Shown: in pieces, positions 44,943 through 54,534 of the stretch
Position numbering within the stretch: the stretch's first letter is position 1
How the letters are laid out: each line of letters opens with the position of its first letter
Source: CAIWHR01 sp963846855
Lineage (GTDB): Bacteria > Pseudomonadota > Gammaproteobacteria > Burkholderiales > Casimicrobiaceae
Direction of reading: 5' to 3'
DNA: 64,000 nt
NCBI GenBank assembly: GCA_963846855.1
Contig: CAWJXK010000008.1
Location: 1,178,001-1,242,000, forward strand
Notes under the pieces: model-generated
The model's input: the letters and a program-made list of their open reading frames with translations, nothing else
What the model was told of the DNA's origin: nothing
Database searches by the model: none
Made by a program: the position numbers and the translations under genes

Positions 44943-45900
44943 TCAGCCGCCGAATCCGAAGCGCCGGAACGCCGCCCGCGTCACGCTCTGGCGCGTCCGG
45001 TCGAAGGCCGCCCAAGGGTCTTCCCGAAGCCGGGCCACGCGATCGGGGATGTTGCGCACGTTGAAGTGATCGAAGCGGACGTCGCTCGCGAGCTCGCTCC
45101 ATGCGATAGGCGTGGAAACCGGCGCATTCGCGCGGGCGCGCACCGCATACGCAGCGATCGCCGTCGCGCCCTCGGCATTGCGCAGGTAATCAATGAAGAT
45201 CCGGCCTTTGCGCTTTTCCTTTGATGCCGTCGCGGTGAATCGGTCGGGGAACGTGTGGACGAGGACATCGGCGATCGCCTTGGTGAAGCCTTTGGCCTGG
45301 CTCCAGTCGAGCGTCGCGCGGATCGGCACGACGACGTGCAGCCCCTTGCCGCCGGTCGTCTTCAGGAATCCCTCGAGCCCGACGTCTGTCGAGCAGCACG
45401 CGCAGCGCGCCGACGGCCTCGACGAGCGCCTTCCAGCTCACCCCGTCGTCCGGGTCGAAGTCGAATATCAGGCGGTCGGGACGGTCGAGCTTCGGCGCGC
45501 GCGATCCCCACGGATGCAGCTCGATCACGCCCCATTGGACGAGCGCAACCAGCGCCTGCGCCGATTTCACGCCGAAGTACGTCGCGGTGCCGTTGCCTTC
45601 CGGCACCTCGACGCGCGTGACCGCCGCGTTCACGCTCGCGTCCGCGTGCTTCTGATAGAAACACTGGCCGCGCCAGCCGTCGGGGCACCGCACCAGCGCG
45701 AGCGGCCGGTCGCGCAGGTAGGGCAGCGCCCGCTCCGCCATGGTTTCGTAGTAGCGCGCGAGATCGCGCTTGGCGAGATCGGCTTCCGGGAAGTACGGCT
45801 TGTCGGGATGGCTGAGCTTGATCCCCGCGACGGTGTCCGCGCGCGGCGAAGCGGGCGTCGCCTGGAAATTGCGTTTCTCGCGGTAGCGCTCGAGCCGCAT
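44943..45900 (-). pseudogene. ligD: LigD polymerase-domain protein, frame-broken
   Basis: The first 165 residues (VAGIKLSHPDKPYFPEAD, IFDFDPDDG with the catalytic acidic pair) and the rest (GFLKTTGGKGLHVVVPI, SELASDVRFDHFNV) are in different frames. Dropping one T at about 45387 joins them into a normal 318-residue LigD primase-polymerase domain. It is a stand-alone polymerase without ligase or nuclease domains, next to Ku. It would fill gaps and extend ends in non-homologous end joining. The break is either a base error or recent inactivation. Confidence 0.88.
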
Positions 45901-45915
45901 CGAACGCTTCCGCGA

Positions 45916-46836
45916 TCACGCCCGCTTGCGCTTGGCGGCCCCGCGGGCCGTGCCGCGCGACGAGGCGACGAGGCGCAGCTTGGGTTTCGCGGCGCCGGAC
46001 TTCGCTCGGGCCGCCGCGGGGGGCCTGCGATGTGGCGCGCCCTGCTCGAGGCTCTGCTTCAGGAGCGCGGCAAGGTCGATCACCTTCGCCGAGCGCGGCG
46101 CTTCGGCTTCGCCCGGCTCGGGGCGTGTGATCTCCTTGACCTGCCCCCGCTTGATTTTCTCGCGGACGCGGCGCATCAGGTCCTGGTGATACGTGTCCTT
46201 GAATTCATCGGGATTCCAGTGCTCGCCCATGTCGTCGACCAGGCGCTTGGCGAGATCGAGCTCCTTGCCGGACACTCCCGCGCTCTTCAGGCTTGCCGCC
46301 GGGAGCTCGAAGCCGCGCGCGGCGCGGAGCTCGTCGGCGTAGCGCAGCGTGATCAGCATCAGCGCACGCTCCAGCGGGACCACCGCGGCGAGGTGCTGCG
46401 CCGTTCGGATCACGAGCTCGCCGATCGCGACGCGGCCGGTCGCGCGCAGTGTCTCGCGCAGCAGCGCGTAGACCTTCTCGCCGCGAGCATCCGGGGCGAG
46501 GTAGTAAGGTGTCGCGTAGAACTGCGGCGGGATCTCGCCTGCGGGCACGAACGTCTTGACCTCGATGGTCCGCGACGCCTTCACGTTGGCGCGCCGGAAA
46601 TCCTCGTCGGAGAGCACGACGTACCGGTCCTTTTCGTATTCGTAGCCCTTGACGACGTCGGCCCAATCCACTTCCTTGCCGCTCTTCTTGTTGTAGCGCT
46701 TGTAGCCGACCGGCGAGAAGTCCCGCTTGTCCAGCATCGCGAACTCGAATCCCTTGCGCTCTTCCGCGGGAAAGAGCTCGACCGGCACGTTGACGAGACC
46801 GAATGCGATGGCGCCTTTCCAGAGCGATCGGGGCAT
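45916..46836 (-). CDS. ku: Ku protein (non-homologous end joining)
   Basis: This 306-residue bacterial Ku begins MPRSLWKGAIAFGLVNVPVE and contains CRYLAPDARGEKVYALLRE-type sequence (here YYLAPDARGEKVYALL), and HLAAVVPLERALMLITLRY. A C-terminal basic tail (KRKRA end) of about 45 residues follows. Ku binds DNA ends and recruits LigD. The start, ATG 46836, lies two bases after the stop of a small zinc-finger gene. The ligD polymerase gene starts 15 bases after its stop. Confidence 0.95.
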   Translation of the reverse strand: MPRSLWKGAIAFGLVNVPVELFPAEERKGFEFAMLDKRDFSPVGYKRYNKKSGKEVDWADVVKGYEYEKDRYVVLSDEDFRRANVKASRTIEVKTFVPAGEIPPQFYATPYYLAPDARGEKVYALLRETLRATGRVAIGELVIRTAQHLAAVVPLERALMLITLRYADELRAARGFELPAASLKSAGVSGKELDLAKRLVDDMGEHWNPDEFKDTYHQDLMRRVREKIKRGQVKEITRPEPGEAEAPRSAKVIDLAALLKQSLEQGAPHRRPPAAARAKSGAAKPKLRLVASSRGTARGAAKRKRA

Positions 46837-46838
46837 GT

Positions 46839-47039
46839 TCAGGCGTCCTTTTCCCGGTGGTACCCGGACTCGTCCAGGCACGCCGCGCACAGGCCGTGGG
46901 CGGCGCGATGCGTGTCGAGGGCGCCGCATTCGGCGCACGCGGCAAGAGGACGCTCTCCCGACAGCTCGCACGTGCCGCTGCAACGCTCCCGATCGCACGA
47001 CCGCATGTCCGAAGGGCAAACCAGCATTTGAAATTTCAC
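46839..47039 (-). CDS. Small zinc-ribbon-like protein upstream of ku (66 aa)
   Basis: GTG 47039 is chosen because GAAGG lies six bases upstream; ATG 47027 is the alternative. The protein has eight cysteines, several in pairs (CPSDMRSCDRERC, CAECG, CAAC), so one or two zinc sites are likely. Its stop is two bases from the ku start, so it is the first gene of the ku-ligD operon. A DNA-end or RNA binding role is possible; no family was recognised. Confidence 0.65.
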   Translation of the reverse strand: MKFQMLVCPSDMRSCDRERCSGTCELSGERPLAACAECGALDTHRAAHGLCAACLDESGYHREKDA

Positions 47040-47186
47040 GCGCGATCCTTCGTTTTCCCGATTGCCCCGATACAAAGTCTCGCAACCGGCAAGCGCTTCC
47101 ACCGTAGGCGCATCGCTTGTGCTGGCGTAGGGCAAATCCGAGGCGTGCAGCGGCACCGCAGGCGGCGCCGGATCATCGTGGAATCG

Positions 47187-48563
47187 CTACGCGCCGGGGC
47201 GGGAGGGGGGCGCCACCGGGTCGACCGCAACGCGCATTTCGACGACCGTCCCGCTGCCGGGATCCCGCCGGATCGACAATTCGCCGCCGAGGGCGCGCGC
47301 GCGTTCGCGCATCGCGAGCAGGCCGTGCGCCGTCGGATCCTGAGGCTTGCCGGGGTCGATGCCGATCCCGTCGTCGGCGACGCGCAGGATCCAGCGGCCG
47401 GCGTCGCGCAGTACCGAGACGGCGACATTCTTCGCGTGGGCGTGCTTGCCGATGTTGGTCAAGGATTCCTGGACGATGCGATAGAAGGCAATGCGATAGG
47501 CCGGCGACATGTCGAGCTCCGCGTCGAGGAGCTCGACCCGGCATGGCACGCCGGTTCGCTTGGCGAATTCGGCGCACTGCCACCTCACTGCGGCGGCGAG
47601 TCCAAGATTGTCGAGGATCGACGGACGCAAGTCCTCGATGATCCGCCGCTTGACCTGGATCGAGTCGTCGATCGCCGTCATCGCGCGCGCGAGGCGGATC
47701 TGCTGCGGATGGTCGGCCTCGAGCTTGTTCGACAACATCTGCAGATCGATCTTGGCGGCCGCCAGCGTTCCGCCCAGCTCGTCGTGGATTTCGCGTGCGA
47801 GACTGGCCCGCTCGTCTTCCTGCACGCGCTGCAGAAAATGCGACAGCTCGGTCAGCTCGGTGGTGCGCTCCAGCACGGCCCGCTCCAGCTCCGCGGTGCG
47901 CCCCTTCGCTTCCACGGTTTCCTGCCGCCGCCGCCGGGCGTCCTGGCCCAGCGCGATGGCGCCCAGCACCAGCAGCACCAGATTGAGCCCCACGACCAGG
48001 TAGAAGCCCCAGCGGGAGAGCCGCAACTCGCGCTCGAACACCCGGAACCGGCGCTCGTACAGGCCGCGTTCCTCGGTCGCCATGCCGTCGAGCGCGAGGC
48101 GCAGCGCGTCCATCGCGATCTTGCCGCCGCGCTCCTGCATGTAATCGTCGAACGCCGCCGCGTCGCCGCTGCGCTTGATGTCGATGCCCGCCTGCAGGGT
48201 CTCCATGCGGGCGCCGAGCTCGCTGCCGACCGTGACGAGCTGGGCGGCCTGCACCGGGTTTTCCTGCGTGAGCTCGCGCAGCTCCTTCAGGGCGGTTGGA
48301 ATCTCGTTGCGCGACTTGTTGTAGCGCTCGAGCTGCGTATCGCGGCCCGTCATCAGATAGCCGCGTTGCGCGGTCTCGGCGTCGACGGCCAGGCGAAGGA
48401 TGTGCTCGATGAGGTTCTGCGCGCGCTGGGTGTGTTGAACCCACCCGGCCGTTTCGCGAAGGTCTATGAAGCCCTGCTCGGCGACGTTGAGCGCGGCGAC
48501 GTTGATGATCGCAGCCAGCACGAGCACGACGATTCCGAGCACCCAGAGACGCTGGCTTTTCAT
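47187..48563 (-). CDS. CHASE3-domain sensor histidine kinase (NarL/HisKA_3 type)
   Basis: This 458-residue protein has a membrane helix (7-28), a CHASE3 periplasmic sensor (LAVDAETAQRGYLMTGRD), a second helix near 185-205, a coiled coil, and a HisKA_3 domain with the phospho-His in LAREIHDELGG. A HATPase domain with VQESLTNIGKHA and VADDGIGID closes it. It should phosphorylate a NarL-type or single-receiver partner, probably the divergent receiver gene starting at 48858. Confidence 0.92.
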   Translation of the reverse strand: MKSQRLWVLGIVVLVLAAIINVAALNVAEQGFIDLRETAGWVQHTQRAQNLIEHILRLAVDAETAQRGYLMTGRDTQLERYNKSRNEIPTALKELRELTQENPVQAAQLVTVGSELGARMETLQAGIDIKRSGDAAAFDDYMQERGGKIAMDALRLALDGMATEERGLYERRFRVFERELRLSRWGFYLVVGLNLVLLVLGAIALGQDARRRRQETVEAKGRTAELERAVLERTTELTELSHFLQRVQEDERASLAREIHDELGGTLAAAKIDLQMLSNKLEADHPQQIRLARAMTAIDDSIQVKRRIIEDLRPSILDNLGLAAAVRWQCAEFAKRTGVPCRVELLDAELDMSPAYRIAFYRIVQESLTNIGKHAHAKNVAVSVLRDAGRWILRVADDGIGIDPGKPQDPTAHGLLAMRERARALGGELSIRRDPGSGTVVEMRVAVDPVAPPSRPGA

Positions 48564-48857
48564 GGCGATCTTCTTGGCGAGAGCCTACGTGACTGGCCGG
48601 CCTTCCTCTGTAGGACAGATCCTACGACGCGATGGCGGTTTCCCCTACACGCTATCGAATCCCTGCCGAGCGGTCTCAGTATAGGCAATCGCCGCGTGCC
48701 GAAACAACAATGCGGGCGCCATCCACTGCTAATGGCGTCTCCTGCATTGCGTTCCGCTGCAATCCTGGATCATCATTCGAAAACCTCCCCCGTCATGGTC
48801 CGCCGGCGCGCGTTCGAGCGAGACCCAACGCAGAGCCGGATGCGGAGCGTGTGCCTC

Positions 48858-49336
48858 ATGCGATCGAGAATTGCGTCGACGAGTGATTCCGGTCCGCCGC
48901 GCGAGCCCCGCGGCGGCGTGCCGCATTCCGGGGACGGCGGCGACGGTTCGGAGGCGAGACCGGTCCGTGTGTACCTCGTAGAGGACGCGCCGACCTTCCG
49001 CGATCGCCTCTCCGATTTCCTGGCCGAGCCGGGCGAAATCGAGATGTCCGGATTCGCCGACACCGAATCCGGCGCGACGCGTGATCTTCACGACGATCCG
49101 CCGGACGCCGTCATCGTCGACCTGCACCTCAAGCAAGGGAGCGGCATCGGCGTCATCGAGTCGCTCCGCAAGCGCTGGCCGAACCTCCGCCGACGATCAT
49201 CGTGCTGACCAACTATGCGTTCCCCGAGTTCGAGGCGGCGTGCCGCGACCGGGGTGCGGATCATTTCTTCGACAAGTCGAGCGAGTTCGGCGACGTGAAG
49301 GCGCTGCTGCGCTCGCTGTTGCGGGCCCGCGGCTAA
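48858..49336 (+). pseudogene. Stand-alone response-regulator receiver protein, frame-broken
   Basis: After a 40-residue Ser/Gly-rich lead comes a receiver domain: VYLVEDAPTF (acidic pair), VIVDLHLKQGSGIGVIE (phospho-Asp), then WPNL. The frame breaks at about 49186. One missing base restores PTIIVLTNYAFPEF, then HFFDKSSEFGDVKALL (conserved Lys) and stop TAA 49334-49336. There is no output domain. It is divergent from the CHASE3 kinase gene, its likely partner. The TAA is part of the CTAA target site of the adjacent inverted-repeat element. Confidence 0.8.
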
Positions 49337-49645
49337 GGAACCTCTGAATAAGTCCCGCGCGGTTGCGCTGCAGCGCCAAATGCGGATGCATGCCTCAGTT
49401 GGCAAATGAGGCGCGACGAAGGTCGTAGTCATACTACGATGCCGAGGAGCGCGGCAAAGCAGGCGCCGCATTTGGCAGCAGCCCGAAGGGACGGGGCTTT
49501 TCGGGCGGTCTGCTCATTTTGGTAACTGAGCGCGAGGCTTGCGGAAGGGGGCCGGCCATTAGCTTCGCCTCGCCTCGTTTGGCAACTGAGGCAGCCCATC
49601 CCGAAAATTCCCCGTCGCAACCGCGCGCGACTATTCAGAGGTTCC
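49337..49645. mobile_element. 309-bp MITE with IS5-like ends and CTAA target duplication
   Basis: The terminal inverted repeats begin GGAACCTCTGAATA and extend for about 30 bases to GCGCGGTTGCG (left 49337-49367, right 49616-49645). Direct CTAA duplications flank it at 49333-49336 and 49646-49649, the YTAR pattern of the IS5 group. Inside, further inverted pairs occur (TGCCTCAGTTGGCAAATGAG near 49391 against GCAACTGAGGCA near 49582; CCAAATGCGG near 49377 against CCGCATTTGG near 49468). It has no transposase gene, so it needs a related IS in the genome to move. Confidence 0.85.
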
Positions 49646-49669
49646 CTAACGCGCGCTACGGCGCGGCTG

Positions 49670-52104
49670 CTAGGCGGACGGCCCCGGCCATCGCCAATCG
49701 CGGATCTCGGGCATGTCCTCGCCGTGCTCCTCGATATAGCGCGTGTGCCGCCGCAGCGCGTCCTGCATCGCCACTTTCACTACCGCTGCCTCGGGGTCGT
49801 CCGGCCTGGCGCGGTCGATCACGTCGATGACGAGGTCGAAGCGGTCGAGGTCGTTCAGCACGGTCATGTCGAAGGGCGTGGTCGTCGTGCCTTCCTCCTT
49901 GTAGCCGCGGACGTGCAGGTTGTCGTGGTTCGTGCGCCGGTAGGTGAGCCGGTGGATGAGCCACGGATAGCCGTGGAACGCGAAGATGACCGGCCGGTCG
50001 CGCGTGAACAGCGCGTCGAACGCCGCGTCGGTGAGCCCGTTCGGGTGCTCGGTGGCAGGCTGCAGCTTCATCAGGTCGACGACGTTCACGACGCGAACCC
50101 GGAGCTCGGGAAGGTGCGCGCGCAGCAGCGACACCGCCGCCAGCGTTTCCAGCGTCGGCACGTCACCGCAGCAGGCCATCACCACGTCGGGATCCGCGGG
50201 CGCGCCGGAGGACGCCCAGTCCCAGACGCCGATGCCCGCCGTGCAATGGCGCACCGCGGCGTCGGCTGAAAGCCATTGCGGCGCCGGCTGCTTGCCCGCG
50301 ACGATCACGTTGACGAGATGACGGCTGCGCAGGCAGGTATCGGTCACGTGCAGCAGCGTGTTCGCGTCCGGCGGCAGGTACACGCGGATCGTCTCGGCCT
50401 TCTTGTTGACGACGTGGTCGATGAAGCCGGGGTCCTGGTGCGAGAAGCCGTTGTGGTCCTGGCGCCATACGTGCGAGGACAGCAGGATGTTGAGCGAGGC
50501 GATCGGCCGCCGCCACGGGATCTCGCGGGACACCTTGAGCCACTTCGCGTGCTGGTTGAACATCGAGTCGACGATGTGGATGAACGCCTCGTAGCACGAA
50601 AAGAACCCGTGCCGCCCGGTGAGCAGATAGCCTTCGAGCCAGCCCTCGCACATGTGCTCCGACAGCACTTCCATCGCGCGCCCGTCGGGCGACACGTGGT
50701 CGTCGTCGCGCAGGATCGCGGCCACCGAGCAGCGGTCGGTGACGTCGAACACGGCGTTCCAGCGGTTCGACGTCATCTCATCCGGGCTGAAGACGCGAAA
50801 ATTGCGGGCCCGCGCGTTGCTTTTCAGCACGTCGCGGATGAAGGCGCCCTGCACGCGGGTCGCTTCGGCGTCGACCGCCCCGGGGCGGGGAACGGCGACC
50901 GCATAATCGCGGTGATCGGGCAGCCGCAGATCGACGAGCAGTTGCCCGCCGTTCGCCTGCGGATTGGCGCCCATGCGCCGATCGCCCGTCGGCGCGAGCG
51001 CGGCGAGCTCGGGCGAGCAGGCGCCCGTCGTCGTCGAACAGCTCGAGCGGCCGGTAGCGCTTCATCCAGCGCTCGAGCAGCGCGACGTGCTCGGGATGCT
51101 CGTGCATCTCGCCGAGCGGCACCTGGTGCGCGCGGAACGTGCCTTCCACCTTCTTGCCGTCGACGCGCTTCGGCCCGGTCCAGCCTTTCGGCGTGACCAG
51201 CACGATCATCGGCCAGCGCGGACGCGCGCGGAATCCGTGGGCACGCGCGCTCGTGCTGGATCGTGCGGATGTCCGCCAGCACGCGATCGAGCGTTGCCGC
51301 CATCGACCGATGCATCGTCATCGGATCGTCGCCTTCGACGAAATAGGGCGCATGCCCCACGCCGCTGAGGTAAGCCTCGAGCTCGCGGCGCGGGATGCGC
51401 GCCAGCACCGTCGGGCCCGCGATCTTGTAGCCATTGAGGTGAAGGATCGGCAGCACCGCGCCGTCGCGCTCCGGGTTCAGGAATTTGTTCGACTGCCAGC
51501 TCGCCGCGAGCGGCCCGGTCTCGGCTTCGCCATCGCCGATCACGCATGCGACGAGCAGGCCGGGATTGTCGAAAGCCGCGCCGTATGCATGCGCGAGCGA
51601 GTAGCCGAGCTCGCCGCCTTCATGGATCGACCCGGGTGTCTCGGCCGCGACGTGGCTCGGCACGCCACCCGGAAAGGAGAACTGGCGGAACAGTCGGCGC
51701 ATGCCGGCCTCGTCGCGCGTCACATCGGGGTAGAACTCGCTGTACGTGCCTTCGAGCCATGTGTTTGCGACCAGCGCCGGACCGCCGTGACCGGGACCGG
51801 TGACGAAGAGCACCGAGAGATCGTGCGCGACGATCGCGCGGTTCAGGTGCGCGTAGACGAAATTGAGTCCCGGCGTCGTCCCCCAGTGGCCGAGGAGGCG
51901 CGGTTTGATGTGCTTCAGCGTGAGCGGAACCTTGAGCAGCGGATTGTCGAGGAGGTAGATCTGTCCGACCGACAGGTAGTTGGCGGCGCGCCAATAGGCG
52001 TCGATCTTCGCGAGCGCGTCCCCGGCGAGCGGTGCTGAGCGCGGTCGGCGGTCCGATGCGGACCGGGTCGCGGAGCGCGGTGCGAGAGGACGCTGTGGTG
52101 TCAT
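49670..52104 (-). pseudogene. xfp: Phosphoketolase (Xfp), two frame breaks
   Basis: Read across three frames, this encodes an 811-residue xylulose-5-phosphate/fructose-6-phosphate phosphoketolase. The N-terminal third includes NYLSVGQIYLLDNPLL, TGPGHGGPALVANTWLEG and GDGEAETGPLA (thiamine diphosphate site). The middle has RWPMIVLVTPKGWTGPK and the C-terminal part NGFSHQDPGFIDHVVNKK. The breaks lie at about 51245 (two bases missing in a CG run) and about 51014 (one base extra); correcting both gives a length divisible by three. It makes acetyl phosphate from sugar phosphates. It lies 52 bases after zwf on the same strand. Confidence 0.9.
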
Positions 52105-52156
52105 CGGAGTCCTCGCCGAGCGGAGCCGGAAGGCAACGGTCGCCATCATGCACCCT

Positions 52157-53545
52157 TCACCGCTGCGACGGGCGAGGGTTGTGCCATCCGTCGCTGTCGG
52201 CCGCGATCGCAAGGGCTTCCGGCGGTCCCCAGGTCCCGCCGCGGTAGACATGCACGGGCGACGTGTCGGCGAGGACGGGATCGACGATGCGCCAGGCGGC
52301 CTCGACCGCATCCTGGCGCGTGAAAAGCGTCGCGTCACCCCGAAGCGCATCGCCCAGCAGGCGTTCGTAAGCCTGCATCTCGTCGCCTTGCGTATCGCAG
52401 ACGAAGAGCTCGACGCTGGTGCCGACCATCGTCGGGCCGGGCTTCTTGACGCGTGCGCCGAGCGCGATCGCCGTGCGTTCGGGCCCGAGGCGAAAGCGCA
52501 GATAGTTCGCGGGCGGCACAGGGGCGCGGTCGAACACCGCCTGCGGCGGGCGGCGCAGCGCGACGCGGACCTCGGTCGCGGTCAGGGGAAGGCGCTTGCC
52601 GACGCGGATCTGGAACGGCACGCCCTGCCAGCGCCACGAGTCGATGGCGAGGCGCATCGCCGCGAACGTCTCCACCCGCGAGCGCGGATCGACGCCGGGC
52701 TCGCGCCGGTAGCCGTCGTATTGCCCGCGCACCAGCGATCGCCGCGTCAGCGGGCGAATCGCGCGCAGCACCTTGACCCGTTCGTCGCGCAGCGCCTGAT
52801 GCCCGTTGCCGACCGGCGGCTCCATCGCGAGATTGGCGACGACCTGCAGCATATGGTTCTGCACGACGTCGCGGATCGCGCCCACCTCCTCGTAGAAGGT
52901 GCCGCGACCTTCCACGCCGAATTTCTCGGCCATCGTGATCTGCACGCCGGAAACGAACGTCCGGTTCCACAGCGGCTCGAGAAACGCATTCGCGAAGCGG
53001 AAATACATCAGGTTCTGCACCGCCTCCTTGCCGAGAAAATGGTCGATGCGAAATACCGAGGCCTCGTCGAACACTTCGTGGATGATGCGGGAGAGCGCCT
53101 GCGCCGACGCGAGATCGCGGCCGAACGGCTTTTCGACGACGAGCCGGCCGCGGGCGCACGGCGTCGTTCCGAGACCCTGCACGACGGTCGCGAACATCGC
53201 GGGCGGGATCGCGAGATAGCAAAGCGGGCAGCGCGCGCCGTCGAGCGTCGCGCACAGGCGGCCGAACGTCGCCGGATCGCGGTAGTCGCCGCCGACGAAT
53301 CGCAGCTGGCGCGCGAGCGCCGCAAACGCGCGCCGGTCGACTCCGCCGTGGCGCGAGAGACTCTCGCGAATCTGCGCGCGCAGCCGCACGAGGCTCGAGT
53401 CGCCGCGCGCGACGCCGATGACGGGCACCGACAGCTCGCCGCGCCGGGCGAGCGCCTGCAGCGCCGGATAGATCTTCCGCTGCATCAGGTCGCCGGTCGC
53501 GCCGAACAGCACCAGCGCATCGGCTCTCATGGTTGCCTTGTTCAT
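52157..53545 (-). CDS. zwf: Glucose-6-phosphate dehydrogenase
   Basis: This 462-residue protein carries LVLFGATGDLMQRKIYPAL (NADP-binding GxxGDLA motif), the active-site RIDHFLGKEAVQN, and EKPFGRD. It oxidises glucose 6-phosphate to 6-phosphogluconolactone and yields NADPH. It is slightly shorter than E. coli Zwf. ATG 53530 behind AAGG is an alternative start. The pairing with phosphoketolase suggests a joint sugar-phosphate route used in stress or on pentoses. Confidence 0.95.
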   Translation of the reverse strand: MNKATMRADALVLFGATGDLMQRKIYPALQALARRGELSVPVIGVARGDSSLVRLRAQIRESLSRHGGVDRRAFAALARQLRFVGGDYRDPATFGRLCATLDGARCPLCYLAIPPAMFATVVQGLGTTPCARGRLVVEKPFGRDLASAQALSRIIHEVFDEASVFRIDHFLGKEAVQNLMYFRFANAFLEPLWNRTFVSGVQITMAEKFGVEGRGTFYEEVGAIRDVVQNHMLQVVANLAMEPPVGNGHQALRDERVKVLRAIRPLTRRSLVRGQYDGYRREPGVDPRSRVETFAAMRLAIDSWRWQGVPFQIRVGKRLPLTATEVRVALRRPPQAVFDRAPVPPANYLRFRLGPERTAIALGARVKKPGPTMVGTSVELFVCDTQGDEMQAYERLLGDALRGDATLFTRQDAVEAAWRIVDPVLADTSPVHVYRGGTWGPPEALAIAADSDGWHNPRPSQR

Positions 53546-53742
53546 TCCGGCGCTGGCGTCAGAGCACGTGATCAGCGCGCGTATCGGATGAGCGCTCGCG
53601 CATGCGCTCAGTCAGATCGAAGGAAGGAAGCTCGTCGCGGGCCGCGCGACCTCAGCGTTGCCGCAAGCTCCGATGCATTCCCGGCCATCGCGACGACGTC
53701 GATGAGCCGACGCCCTCGGTTCCGCGTCGAGCATCGCGTCGA

Positions 53743-53982
53743 TCAGTCGGCCCGATCGCGCAGCTCGACGATACCCGCGGTCTTCGCGCAATGGGCGCAG
53801 CAGTAGAACACGCCGTCGTCCTCGAGCCCGTGGCCGATGATCCGGCACCCGCAGTGGGCACAAGTCGGAGCGAGGATGAGGATCGCGCATTCGAAGCTGT
53901 CGAACGTGTGGAGCTTGCCGTTTTTCTCCGTGACCGTGAAGGCCTTGTCGTAATCGTTGCCGCACACTTCGCATCGGGGCAT
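53743..53982 (-). CDS. Small zinc-binding protein (79 aa)
   Basis: ATG 53982 follows AAGGAG. Cysteine pairs occur as CEVCG near the start, FECAI, CAHCG and CCAHC, which is enough for two zinc sites. The fold suggestion is a treble-clef or rubredoxin-like protein. It resembles the small Cys-rich proteins often found in stress clusters of soil proteobacteria. Function is unknown. Confidence 0.7.
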   Translation of the reverse strand: MPRCEVCGNDYDKAFTVTEKNGKLHTFDSFECAILILAPTCAHCGCRIIGHGLEDDGVFYCCAHCAKTAGIVELRDRAD

Positions 53983-54350
53983 GGCTCGTCTCCTTCGTTT
54001 AATGCCACTCGACCGTATGCATGTTCCATGCCGCAGTCCCGGCATCGAGCATGGCGTTCGCTGCACGTGTTGACGAAGCTGGGGCGGCTGGCGAAGCACT
54101 GCAAGGCAGCGTGGCGCGGCGCTCCGCGCTCTCATCGTGCACCGTGTCGGCGTCTTTTACAACGCGATCGGAAACAATTACCGGCGTGAAGCAAGTCTTT
54201 GGCTGCGGTCGACCGGAAATGTGGTCGTTCCGCCTCGCGGGACACAAGATGCGTTCGACCGGCACGGGTGTTGCATGTGATACGGCGTCGGCCAGGTTTG
54301 CGGCACGGTTTGGCATGCCGCTCCAAAGTTGCCCGGCGCGGAGGTCAACG
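53983..54350. other. Gene-free divergent intergenic region (368 bases)
   Basis: No convincing gene is seen. The middle is less GC-rich (CTTTTACAACGCGATCGGAAACAATTACC, read in part) and may carry the promoters of the two divergent small genes. Confidence 0.35.
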
Positions 54351-54500
54351 ATGATCCGAAAACTGAAGTCCGGCGGATACCGCCTCTATTCGGTCAAACG
54401 CGACGTGAAGACCGGACGGCGCCGCAACCTCGGAACGTTCGAGACGCTGGCCGCCGCCAAGCAGCACGAGCGCGAAGTCCAGTATTTCAAACGTCATTAG
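54351..54500 (+). CDS. Small basic protein (49 aa)
   Basis: ATG 54351 follows GGAGG. The protein is strongly basic with a beta-hairpin and helix pattern (GYRLYSVKRDVKTGRRRNLG, then AAAKQHEREVQYFKRH). It resembles a widespread short protein found near stress genes in beta- and gammaproteobacteria. It could bind nucleic acid. It lies 34 bases before the superoxide dismutase gene. Confidence 0.65.
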   Translation: MIRKLKSGGYRLYSVKRDVKTGRRRNLGTFETLAAAKQHEREVQYFKRH

Positions 54501-54534
54501 CCGGCGTCGAATGCAATGTGAAGGAGAATGATCA

